A stretch of 64,000 nt of DNA from Canna indica. Its lineage: Eukaryota > Streptophyta > Magnoliopsida > Zingiberales > Cannaceae. This document shows, in pieces, positions 35,686-46,205 of this stretch; positions within the stretch are counted from its first letter, which is position 1, and the number at the start of each line of letters is the position of its first letter. The stretch is from the NCBI GenBank assembly GCA_034359265.1, contig CP136893.1, positions 24,312,001 through 24,376,000 on the forward strand, read 5' to 3'. The translations under genes were made by a program, and so were the position numbers. The notes under the pieces were generated by a model. The model ran no database searches. It was not told the origin of the DNA and saw nothing but the letters and a program-made list of their open reading frames with translations.

Positions 35686-36016
35686 TGTAGACGATGAGAA
35701 AACTCCAGAAAAAAAATCAACAAGCCTATCTCGCTAGAGGATGGCTCTGATACCATGAAGAGGATTACAAAGGAATTAAAAGAAGATTGAATTCTCTGAC
35801 ACTTTGCAATTGAATAGTACATAGGTATTTATACATCTGTGCACGAATTAACAGTAGAACAGAAGCTAGTTGAAAATAACTAAAAGAATAGTTAATATAA
35901 CATAAAGCTATTTTATAATTAGTGTTGCAGAGTCGTGAGACTGATAACTACTGATGATGTGTTGTTGATGCGGAAAGCTCTGCTGATGTGGAGAATTGTT
36001 GATCACTAACACGAAC

Positions 36017-36300
36017 AAGTATGAGATTCGATTTCACGAGACACTGGAGGAAATGATAAGAGACGAACATTAATATCCTATTTATTTGATGTTTGAATTA
36101 GAAGAAGGTAAAATTAATATTATTCAACTTGCATTGGATAAAAAAATATTCAATCTTCCCCACTTATTTATCGTGTTTTATCTGATAAAATAAATAGATC
36201 ATATTAGAATATAAAGCGTATGACGAGGATGATTAATTAGTCATCAATAAGAAATGAAAAACTACTTGCAGAGGGGATTTCATAATAGTATTAATATATT
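36017..36300 (+). repeat. Duplicated block, first copy, right part
   Basis: GGAGGAAATGATAAGAGACGA, then TTATTTGATGTTTGAATTAG, GCATTGGATAAAAAAATATTC and TAATATATGATTAAAGTA match 63310-63617. The two blocks part company just after ATGATTAAAGTA. Confidence 0.75.
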
Positions 36301-36846
36301 AATATATGATTAAAGTATAGTTAGGTTGGTTTTGTGTGAGTCACATTGGGAGAACATATGAAATATAATAAACACGTCGATGTCCTATTTTCAACCTCGT
36401 GTGTGAGTCACACTTCCATAACTTTTTTTTATTTTAATGACTTTATAAAATAGTTAAATTTACCCATGCATAAGGAGCATTAAGGCATAGATAGACGGGA
36501 AAAAAAAAACAAATAAAGCAGTACAATCAATGATCAAACCCACAATCAAGTGTCTAACCACTAAGTTATTAATTAATGGGTCAATGTATCTCTATAAGTT
36601 TCAATCCATATTTTAAAATATGTTTTAAAATAAAGTTCAAATATACTTTGTGTGTGGTTCCACCTTGCTCATCGGCGAGCTCGGCTTGAACCCTCGAGTG
36701 CGGTCCTTGACTACCACACTGCTACTTTCGATCTTAGAGCTCTTGCTTGACTCCTCGTGCGCAGCACTGTCTTCCTCATCCACACTAGGGGGATTGGTAC
36801 TTTATCACTACTACTCAACTTGGAAGCGGGCTTGGCTCAATATTAC
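36301..36846. other. Unassigned intergenic stretch
   Basis: AT-rich at first, then a more GC-rich piece at 36650-36800 with a short frame lacking family features. Nothing can be named. Confidence 0.4.
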
Positions 36847-36856
36847 TATTTTGAAT

Positions 36857-37329
36857 GGAAAAATTAATGAAAATGTCCTGAACTATTGAGTTTTTAACAA
36901 ATCTGATCATACTTTTATTTGTAACAAATTTATATTCAAACTTTCATCTTTGTATCAATTGTATACTCTCATCAGCTGAGTGTTAAAATAACTGTTATAT
37001 GCTTATATGGACTGCACAGTCAGCATAAAAAAATAGATTTTTTAATCAAATTTGTCTCGTCATCAAATTTTTTAATAAATGAATATCACCAGTATATTTG
37101 ATGATGAGGGAAATTTGATTAAAAAATTCATTTTTATGCTGACTGTGCAGTCCATTTTTATGCTGACTGTGCAGTTCACGTCAGCATATAACGACTATTT
37201 TAACATCCAACTAACAGAAGTATACAATTGATACAAAGATAAAAGTTTGAGTATAAATTTATTACAAATAAAAGTATGAGACATATTTGTTAAAAACTCA
37301 ATAGTTCAGGATATTTTCATTAATTTTCT
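36857..37329. mobile_element. Mutator-type MITE with long inverted ends
   Basis: GGAAAAATTAATGAAAATGTCC-type ends face each other with arms of about 200 bp (AACTATTGAGTTTTTAACAAAT and its reverse near 37300). The flanks share TATTTTGAAT (36847-36856 and 37330-37339), a 9-10-bp duplication as in Mutator elements. A block ATGCTGACTGTGCAGT is tandemly doubled on the right arm (37135-37175). No coding. Confidence 0.83.
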
Positions 37330-37339
37330 TATTTTGAAT

Positions 37340-39248
37340 CTCCAAAACAACCTCGGAGCACTACCAAAGAATGAGCCTCAAACAAAGATTTCCCCCTTGT
37401 AGGGAACCAAACATTATTGGACAAACCAAGTCAGGAAAGCATATCGCAGAAAGCAGAACATGAAAAGCACAAAGTAAACCCACAAAGGGCTAATAGTTGA
37501 AAGGCCTTGGAGGGTAATAATTCCTTACATGCGGAATAAAATAACCCACATGCAGGTAATTCAATGGGACTACTTGGCCCCAGCTGATGAGCGAAAGAAC
37601 CTCTCCTCATCGAACGATCAACGATCTCGCTTGAGGCAAATCTAGATCGTTCAAACGAATGCTCAAGCAGTGACTTCCTAGGGAATGATGTTGAACGTGC
37701 GAGCACCTTTTTCGCCATGATCACCTCTTGAATCGAGAAATCAAAGAACCAATCAGAAGGTGCCATGTATCTTTTCGCCACCACCATTCCTCGTTTGAGA
37801 TCTCATTCGAACTCGCAAAAATTCCTTGACAACCTAATATGATTCCATATTTGTCCAAGGGTTTCCTTATTCAGTGTAATGATCCTAAAATCCCATATTT
37901 CTAATTTACCCAAGCCCCACAAAAATTTTAGCCCGTAAACCAAAATTTCATCCCTTTAATATGTGATTTTTCCCGTGCTTTCAATCGAGAGCTCATACTC
38001 TCTCGCAGGAGTAAAGTAACTAAATAACTTGATGTTATTATAGGTTCGATGGGTAACATTCACAGCAAGTCACAAGGTAGCATCCCGGACTCGCAACTCA
38101 ACCAGTTCAACATGCAAACCATAAATTCCAGCCTACTTAGCTAGTCTGATTACAGGACATGCACAAATAAAACATTCAACGATATGGTACTCAAAACGCT
38201 CAAAATATCATGTATATAAAGATCGATATACTACATCGATAATTTACCACATATAATATCTATATCGACATGAAGAAATATAAATTCAACATGTCCTAAA
38301 ACAATTCCAGAATGCATAAAATAAATTTCAGCATATTGTAATAACATTCCAGCTTATAATAATTTAAGTGTAGCATCATGATAAGAGTTTAATCAAGTAA
38401 AACTCAACCTTACATTCCTCAAGGGTACCCTACAAGCTTAGGGTTACTCGACCACCCAAGAGCACAACACAAAGTGAATTTCTAGCATGCTTTCAAACAT
38501 TAAAATTCGGAATTAAACATTGATTAAATGTAAAATAAATTCTAAACAACGATTTCATGCTTTCTACACAAGGGCCGACTCTCCCTAGGGTTTGGGGGCA
38601 TGCCCTAGGGCTGCTGCCACCCCAAACCCCAAGGAAGTGGCCTACGATCAATCCAAGACATCAATAATGGATAATAATAAGGATAAATGGGAGAAAACAA
38701 TTCAATTTCACCCTCTGATTCTAACTACAAGGATCAGCAGCCCCCTAATCCTAAGTTTAGGGATTTTAGGAAAGAACCACTCACCTAAGAATGGTTTAGG
38801 AACAAGGAAGACGATGAAGAAGCCTTGCGTCGTATCCGACTCGACAAAGTTCCGCTCTCCGACCGATCCTTTCCAGATCTCCCCGTTCTCTCACTTGCCT
38901 CCTTGGGTAGCGTGCGGCACCTCCTTGGAGCCTTACGCCCCAAGTAGCAGACTTATATTATTTTTTCTAGTTTTTAATTGCCAAATTATATTTTTGCCCC
39001 TCTTCACTTAACTCGACCCGACTTGCTCAAAACGAATCCGATTCGAGCTCCAATGGCACCCTCGGACTCGGTTCGAACACAACTCGAACCTAACACAATA
39101 ATTATCTCAATATTTAGGTAATTTAAATTGAGCAAGGGTCTGACCTCAAATCGCACCCATCCGCGATCAACTCCGCGCGCACCGTGCGCGCCGCGCTCAT
39201 CCCGCTGAAACCAATATACAAGGTTTATTAATTTTCACAGGTATTACA
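37340..39248 (-). mobile_element. Unclassified retroelement-like sequence, possibly a gypsy LTR
   Basis: The sequence from about 37875 (TGTAATGATCC) to 39248 (CAGGTATTACA) starts TG and ends CA and has the look of a long gypsy LTR read on the minus strand, but the flanks do not form a duplication. A 118-codon minus frame at 37431-37787 has no family match. The piece at 39130-39230 is GC-rich (CCGCGCGCACCGTGCGCGCC). Confidence 0.35.
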
Positions 39249-40055
39249 CTTTCACACCGATAGAACTCTCCCACCTCACTCTTCCTAAGGACACTCTAAT
39301 CCTAGATTACAATGGTGGACTGATGCCTCTACACCAAGGCAACCATCAACCACTCAAGACCTAACAACCTACGTCTTAAACAAGTTTAAAGGAGAACAAA
39401 AATATAAGTAAAAACAATAGTAAAGGGCATAAATGTAAACAAATCAGTTGGTGCTCTTTCTAGCTTCCTCCAAATCCTTCAATATCTCAAGATGATGACA
39501 CTTTGAACCCAAGGAGACTTGAAGATGAGTAGAAGGCTCAAGTGTGGTAAGATTGAGAAAAGGGGTTCAAAACTCAAGGAGATTGGTCAATCTTTCAAGG
39601 GTTAACTCAATGAAGCATTAGAGAGGTTAGGAGGCTGAAAACATGGTTATATATAAAGGGAATGAAGGCATGGAGGCTAAACTAGTCGTTCAACGGATCT
39701 AAATAGATCCGTTGGCATTTTGGGTCAACCGAGATTCGGTCGAGGGTCGGCCGAACAGGTTCTGGAAATCTTCCATAACCATTTTGGTCGATCCTCGGGC
39801 GACCTTTGGTCAACCGAGGATCAGTCGAGGTTCGACTTATAACATGATCAGAAACTTATTTATGATTTTTAGCTGATTTTTCACTTAGGTTTGGTTTCGG
39901 GTTTAGATTGGTTTTGGCTTTGCGTAAATACATGAAGATGGGTATTTTGTGGTCTTAGAAGTATTTTACAACAAATTCTAATCCTAGACCTAACTTTTGA
40001 CTCGAACGCCTCTGAAGCCGTCGACACTTGAATTTTTGTGATTTTTCCGACGAGC
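39249..40055 (-). mobile_element. Partial Sirevirus-like LTR, minus orientation
   Basis: CACACCGATAGAACTCTCCC and CACCAAGGCAACCATCAACC match the minus-orientation LTR at 27780-27905. GGTCGACC-type repeats, more diverged, lie at 39725-39840. Both ends are missing. It meets the plus-orientation LTR tail of element C near 40056, head to head. Confidence 0.65.
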
Positions 40056-40361
40056 TGTCCTAAGCTGGGTGCGCGCTTAGGTAGTGGAGTAGGCATTGGG
40101 GCTGAACCACTATAAATTTGTGTGTTAGCATTGTATCTTTCGTTTGTGCTTAATTGATTTATCTTGCTTCCGCATTTAATCGTAAAATTGCAATTTGCCT
40201 AAACAATTTAAGAAATGAGTAAAACCGAAATCAGGCAACAAGAATTAGTTAACATACTATTCACCCCCCTCTAGTGTGTCATTTTATATAACATTTGGTA
40301 TCAGAGCGGGCCGTAGTCTGAGATTTCACCATCTCTTCTACACTATCTCTTGATCCGAAAA

Positions 40362-41540
40362 ATGACACCAGAGTCGGTAGCATCTTCACCTCCTAGGTTC
40401 GATCAGTCTAACTTTGGTCTTTGGAAGAGTAGAATGTATACTTTTCTAAGGACTCAAGATTTAGGTGTATTTAACATGGTAAAGATAAAATATGTTGAAC
40501 CTAAGAAAAATATGGATTCATGGACCAAAGAACAAATTAATATGTTTGAGTTAATTGCTAAAGCTACAAATTACATATTTTGATCTTTGGAAAATAATGT
40601 ACTTAAGAAAATCATGTATTGTACTTCTGCATATAATATTTGGGCTACTTTGAACATGCTTTATGATTATGCTAAAACTGAAGAACTTATTACTCTAAAT
40701 GAAGGAGACGATGACAATTGTCATACTCCTATATTTAATGAAGTTCTTGAAGCTATTAGTGTTTCTAGCCAAAGAAGTATAAAGAATCGGAAGAGAAAGG
40801 TGATATGTCACCTATGCAATGAGAAAGGGCACGTGAAAAAGAATTGCCCTAGTATGAAGAATAAGGCAAAACGGATGTCAAATGCTTCCACTCACTCACG
40901 TGCATCAAGTGAAGCATCCTCACACCATGATCACGAAGTTAACATCATGAACGTTGATGAGGAGGTATGCTCTTCTTCTAGTCATGATAATCATAATCAT
41001 AGATCTAATTCATCTAGTTCCTCGGATCCTCTTTATGATGAATTATTAGACGAATACAAGATCATGTATGCCTTGATGGTTAAAAATGATAAAGAAAACA
41101 AAAAATTAAAGAAGGAAAACTTGACTCTTAGCTATCATTTACATGATACTAAACTGGAAATTGAGAAGCTAAAAATTAGTGTCTCTAATCCATGCCATGA
41201 TATTTTAAGTATCGACACTAACAATCTGAAAAATAAAAATAATATGTTGAAAAGTCAATTGCATGCTTTACATAACTCCATGATTGATTTGAAAAATGAG
41301 GTTCTAAACCTAAACAAGAAAGTGAATGAAATGAAAAATATTTCCTCATTTAAGAATTTTAGTAGAAATGATTTTTCGAAAAAGAATGTTCATGCCAATG
41401 TTAAATCTCATGTTAGACATTCTACTTTTAGACCTCATGATCATAAGAAGAAGAATGATGTCTCTAAGAATGCTCATACTCATCATGTTTCACATGTCAA
41501 GCATTCTAATGATAAATCACATGTCCATAGCAAAAATTAA
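40362..41540 (+). pseudogene. gag ORF of Sirevirus-like copy C, one in-frame stop
   Basis: Structural nucleocapsid-type protein of about 392 residues with a single TGA at 40581-40583; otherwise the frame is open. ATG 40362 opens M-T-P-E-S-V. Domains: an N-terminal gag fold with F-D-Q-S-N-F-G-L-W-K-S-R-M (about residues 14-26) and I-W-A-T-L-N-M-L-Y-D-Y (about residues 90-100); a CCHC zinc knuckle CHLCNEKGHVKKNC (near 40809-40850); a His/Ser-rich linker (40915-41020); a Lys/Glu/Asn coiled-coil tail (about 41040-41340). A long coiled-coil extension behind the zinc knuckle is typical of Sirevirus Gag. It follows the primer site by 54 bases. The stop could be mutation or sequencing error. Confidence 0.83.
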
Positions 41541-41560
41541 AAGTTTTATGACATGCAATC

Positions 41561-43969
41561 TATGATTGTGCTTTTAAAAGAAATCCAAGTGTTGCTAGAA
41601 CATTTTGGATTCCTAGGCCAACTCACCCCAAGGACCCAAAGCTATTTGAGTGCCAAAAGTGTCTTGTTCTTTTGTAGGGGGAGCTACCACACAAGTATGA
41701 ATAGGAAATGGAACATTGAAGTTGACATTGGATTCAAATGAAAAATCTCCATTTGGTTACAACTTCAAACCATCATGATGCCATAGGTATGGATATTGGC
41801 ATCTAAGTAAACTTGGTATCATCTCCTTTACTTTATTTGAATTCACTTAAGTTGGAGTTTTATGATACTCGGTTGATTTGAGTTGATCTTATCCGCTCTT
41901 AATACGATTTTATTAAAATAATTTTTTGATTTTTGATTTTCGATCTCTTCGGAGACTTATGTAGCCTGTAATGGGCTCATGCGACCTTATGGTTTTAAAT
42001 TGTAGGCTCATTGTGGTTTTTCGGTTTTCAACCAATAGGAAGGGTTGGAGATCTTATGTTTCAAAATTTCACATGTTGAGATCTCTCGATTCGTTTTGGT
42101 TTCATGACAATCTTACTTGAAATGAATTTTTAACTATCTAGCTTAGGTTGAAATTCTCAAATGAAGATTTTTTTAATTTTATTTTCACCTTGCTATTTAG
42201 TATGATAACTTGCTAGTAGATATGAGTTGATTACTATTAATGAAGTATACTTGCAAGTTATTGTAAATGGAAGGCTACTATGAAGAAAATAAAAAAAAGG
42301 AAATGAAAAGTTTGGAAAATTCTCAAGAATGAGGTATGAGTTTAATTTTGCAAAAATATTTGTATAATAATTGATTATTTATGTTTAATGATGTTTCTAT
42401 ACTCATGATTGTCTTTGCATGATAAATATATGAAAGTTCATGAGTATGTAAAACTTTGATAACTTGAGCAATTTCATGATATCTTGATTGTATGAAATTT
42501 GCTCTAGGTTAGAATTCTCATTAGAGACCTTTTTTTTTTTGGCAAACATATTTAAAATACACATATCACATGAGTCAAGACATTTAAACTTGAAAATTCA
42601 TGTCTAGATAACCAATGTGATAACTAGATTACTTTATGAAATTCAAAATTGAAAATGCTTGACCCAAGTCAACAATTTGACTTGGAAATCTCTGTTTAAG
42701 TTCAAATTTTTAGAAACATGTTTAGATACACTCATTTTAAATGTCCAAGTGCCTAAGCTAGAGAAAATATGAGTAGATAGCTAAATTTGATACTTAACAC
42801 TTTTATGGTTTCAAGGATACTTTGAATAAAATCGTGCTAAGTTCATATCTCGATTAAACGACAATAGTTTCACTCCAAACTTGACAAACAAGTTTTAAAT
42901 GATTATATATTGGTATCTAGAAAGCTTGAACAAAATCTGAAATCGGTGGACAAATGACTTATATTTACGAAAATGCCACTGAGATCTTGTAGAATTTCTA
43001 GAAAATTGTAGAGATATCATTTTTGAGTGATTCTTGGTTTTTTGGAATCCTCATAAAGTCTAATTCATGTAAAAAAAATTCAAAAAATTTAAATGCTCAC
43101 ACCCTCTCAAAAATATTTTTTTTAGGGATAAAAACCTAGGGCAGATCGAGCGGTCGATCGGCCTACGACCGCCCGATCGACCGGCGAACGAAAATCGATC
43201 TGGATCACCCATTTCTTCGGCCAGATTCAATCCTGGCCGTTCAAACCTAGTGTTTAAGCCCGGAACTAGGGCTTTCTTGCCCATTCGACCGGCTGCCACA
43301 ACCTAAAACCACTCCTCTCATCTTCTATGCTTTCTACCTCCTCTCCAAGATTCTTCTCCAAGGTAAAAAAAGCTTGATCTTTATCCATCATTCATGAGGT
43401 TATTCTCAAAAATATGATTTTTTCATCTCTTACTCTCTCAATGTGTATACATAAAAATGTGATTCATGCTTTTTTTTCTTGGATGATAATTTCTCTTTCG
43501 CATGTTTACTCCAAAAATGAGATTTTTTTAACAAAAATCAAATATCTCATGTCTTCTTCAAATGATTCAACATTTACTTTTTTAAAGAATTTTGTTTTGG
43601 TCAAAAATTATTAGTCAAGAACTCTCTTGTTTTCTTTCATGAGCTTTTCTCAACATTAACTTTGCCCTTCTTAAAAGAATTTTGTTTTGGTCAAAAAGAA
43701 AAATGTTTCTTATTCTCTTCTAACCAACACAAGTTTTTTTTTAATGTATGATCTTTTCATTTATGGATCATTTTGTTTAATCTTACCTTTTATTTTAATT
43801 TTTTGTTTATTTTTATCTTGAAATTTAATGATAAAATCTTTTTTTGTCCTTGCATGAATCTATGCCGATCTTTAAATATATATTTTTTGCTTTCTTTTAT
43901 TTGCGTTAAAAGCATGCATCTTTCATCTAAAGCTAATCATCTACATCATCCTCATAATTATCTTGCAGA
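41561..43969 (+). other. Non-coding interior of copy C where pol would be expected
   Basis: 2.4 kb, AT-rich, with no reverse transcriptase or integrase motifs in any frame. A short GGTCGACC-type cluster at 43140-43200 lies inside this interior rather than in an LTR. A 41890-42240 stretch is shared with 6395-6700 of copy A, so the pol-less interior belongs to the family and is not a private deletion. Confidence 0.7.
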
Positions 43970-45079
43970 ATGGCACCCAAGACTAAACTCCCAACCTTAC
44001 CCAATAACCTATTGACCTCTTTAGACAAGAAACAAGTTGCTAAGTTTGTAGATAGAGCTATCCTGCAGACACGTCCAGTCAATCTATGTGATTTAGAACA
44101 ATTTGATATTAGAAGCAAACTTGTTAGCATGAGATGGGTAGAGTTTCTAGAAAAGCAAGTACTTGTATGCCCCATCCTGATAAAAGCCTTTTTCTCCAAC
44201 CTGATGATAGAAAAGGCAAGGTATGGTGATGACTTAATTCTTCGGTCTGAAATCCTAGGAAAATTCATAGTAATCACCAAATCCCACATTAAACATGCAT
44301 TTGGGTTTCCTCTAGTAAGAAGATCAATTTATAAGATGTCCACACATCGTTTTCATGAGAATTTTCCTCCTCATGAAGTTGTGTAAGCCATTTGTCTTGA
44401 GGGTTATCAGGGAATGATCCCTACCCAAAGCATCAAACTGTCAACCACTGCCAGAATTATGCATCTCATCATTTCGTATAATATCCTTCATAGAGCAGGT
44501 CATTATGATGAGGTTACTACTATGAGTTCTAAGGTACTCTTCTTTATCATGTCTTGCACTCCTATAGATGTCCCTGATATCATACTTAGGTATATAGCTG
44601 AAGTTCATGCCCTTGAAAATATATGAAGTTGGGGTAAATAGGCCTTACCATATGCCTCAGTAATTTCTCACTTCATATATGAAGTTGGGGTAAATAGGTC
44701 TAGATTTGAAATTGAGCCCATACCCAAACCTATAGATTCTTCCTCTCTGAGCCGCATGAAGATCCTTGAAAATCAACACGGCAAAAGATTGCGAGGAGAA
44801 CCCATGGAGGAGACCGAGCATGCCATAGGCATGGACGAGGGTGATGCTGGTGGGAGTTCATCATCCAACACTCCTATTGGGCGACTAGGTGATCTAGAGC
44901 ATCGCTTTGCTCAGTTTCACATTGATCAGCTGGAATGGAACAAACGAACAACAGTCCGCATAGACGAGTACGACCATTACATGGACAAGTATGGTATAAT
45001 GATCGGTGAGCATGGCCGACGCATCGATGAGTATGGTCGTCAAGTAGATGAAATGAATGGGAGAGTGGATGATATGTGA
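43970..45079 (+). pseudogene. Second ORF of Sirevirus-like copy C, broken by stops
   Basis: All three open pieces share one frame: 43970-44386, 44414-44626 and 44756-45079. A TAA interrupts at 44384, and stops follow a local 22-bp duplication near 44621. The body matches copy B at 24099 (R-W-V-E-F-L, E-I-L-G-K-F, K-M-S-T-H-R-F, T-A-R-I-M-H-L, D-V-P-D-I-I-L-R-Y-I) and resembles the putative plant transposon protein domain. The C-terminus has an acidic Gly/Ser linker, then a coiled-coil-like repeat with R-I-D-E-Y occurring three times in variant form (44950-45075). It sits in the position of the 3' ORF of Sireviruses. Role unknown. Confidence 0.72.
44621..44698 (+). repeat. 22-bp direct duplication inside the second ORF
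   Basis: ATATGAAGTTGGGGTAAATA followed by GG occurs at 44621-44642 and again at 44677-44698. The left copy replaces sequence present in copy B and brings TGA and TAG into frame. It looks like a templated repair insertion. Confidence 0.75.
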
Positions 45080-45461
45080 CAATATTATCGGTCGCATCTA
45101 CCACCTCCTCCACTAACTGAGGACGACTAGTCCTCTTTGATGTATTGATGTTATTCATCTTATGAACATGTATTTCACATTCAACTTTATATGTATTTGG
45201 TTGACTATGCTAAGTGATGATTAGTATTGTAAGTGTTATTTTTTATGTATGCTTGTTATGTTTGATATTTTTCTGATGAATGACAAAAGGGGGAGAATAT
45301 ATGCATATCGATAGGGGGAGCTCTAATTGAATACATTACTTCATTTCCTTGATGCTCCCATGTATCCATTTAACAAGTCATGCTTCATAATAATTATCGG
45401 ATACATTACTTCATCTTGATATTTATCGTCAATGGTTTGTCATCATCAAAAAGGGGGAGAT

Positions 45462-46205
45462 TGTTAGCTGAAGGTTTCTTCCATCATGCTTTATTCTCCT
45501 CATGATTATTTTGATGATAACAAACCTATTTAACAAGTGCTTGAAGTATGAAAATTGCAGGATCGATGAAAGATACGTCAAGCCTTACGTTTTTTGATCA
45601 ATCTCCAAAACAGATCAATGCACACATCAAAATGAGAAAGCCAAGATAAAATTTTCCAGCTCAGGTTCTGTTGATCGGACGGTCGACCGAATATTACGAA
45701 AAAATGGCAGTAGCCATTCTATCGACCTGTCGGTCGACCGAAGTTGGTGAAGTAATCGAAGATGGCTGCGTCGGTCGATCGGTCGATCGGTCGGTTGATC
45801 AACTAACCAAAGCCAAAATTTGGTAGAAGGCGCATTAGTCGATCGATCGGTCGACCGGATGGCAAATTGCGAGTCGCGCGATTTTGGCATCACTGATTCG
45901 GTCGACCGATTGGTCGATCGGATTTGAGATCGCTAATCTCGCGATAGTCAGTCGACCCGTCGATCGACCGAATGACGCGTAATACTCACAGAAAGCTGGG
46001 CAGTCGATCAGTCGATCGACCGACGATCGACCGGACCATCAACCGGGCGTCTGTAATGGTAAAATTTATGCCCGTTGATGCCCTGTTTCAGCTGGGGATT
46101 ATAAATACTCTCTTTAAACCTCTTTTTTTCGTTCTCTGAGATAATTTTGGATGCAAAAAAAGGGGCCTTCAAAGAGTGATTCCATAACATCCTCCAAGCT
46201 TCAAA
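45462..46205 (+). mobile_element. 3' LTR of copy C, cut by a CACTA element
   Basis: TGTTAGCTGAAGG at 45462 follows AAAAAGGGGGAGA. GGTCGACC-type palindromes are densest here, 45670-46050. A TATA-like ATTATAAATAC lies at 46098. The LTR breaks at 46205, where CACTACTAAAAAATGG begins. The remaining 3' part was not found beyond the CACTA element. Confidence 0.78.

Larger units (their letters stand above)
33054..36011 (-). mobile_element. Internally deleted Copia element with both LTRs
   Basis: LTRs at 33054-33307 and 35756-36011, each TGAAGAGG to CTAACA, with about 20 substitutions and one 2-bp indel between them. Target duplication CAAAC/CGAAC (33049-33053 and 36012-36016), one difference. Next to the 5' LTR (right side) is GGCTCTGATACCA at 35743-35755, the methionine-tRNA primer site in reverse. 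Next to the 3' LTR is GCCCCCCGCAAG at 33308 onward, a polypurine tract in reverse. Gag and reverse transcriptase/RNase H remain; protease and integrase are missing, so the 2.96-kb length is well below the usual 4.5-5 kb. It can only have moved with help. Confidence 0.92.
40056..46205 (+). mobile_element. Best-preserved Sirevirus-like element (copy C), lacking pol
   Basis: Order: LTR tail (40056-40293), primer site TGGTATCAGAGC (40296-40307), gag ORF (40362-41540), about 2.4 kb non-coding, second ORF (43970-45079), repeated polypurine tracts (AAAGGGGGAGAATAT near 45286, TAGGGGGAGCTC near 45312, AAAAAGGGGGAGA to 45460), and LTR from TGTTAGC at 45462 until a CACTA element cuts it at 46206. Primer site, Gag with coiled-coil tail, a second ORF before the LTR and multiple polypurine tracts are Sirevirus features. 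No protease, integrase, reverse transcriptase or RNase H coding is visible in any frame, so mobility must have depended on another element. Confidence 0.8.

Noticed and set aside
37431..37787. 118-codon minus-strand frame as a host gene
   Set aside because: No domain or motif, no splice context, and it lies beside retroelement-like DNA.
37875..39248. Confident solo LTR call
   Set aside because: TG and CA ends are present, but the flanks TTCAG and CTTTC do not match, so only a tentative label is given.
45670..46050. Palindrome cluster as a CRISPR array or centromeric satellite
   Set aside because: Spacing and units are irregular, the cluster sits inside LTRs, and the genome is eukaryotic.
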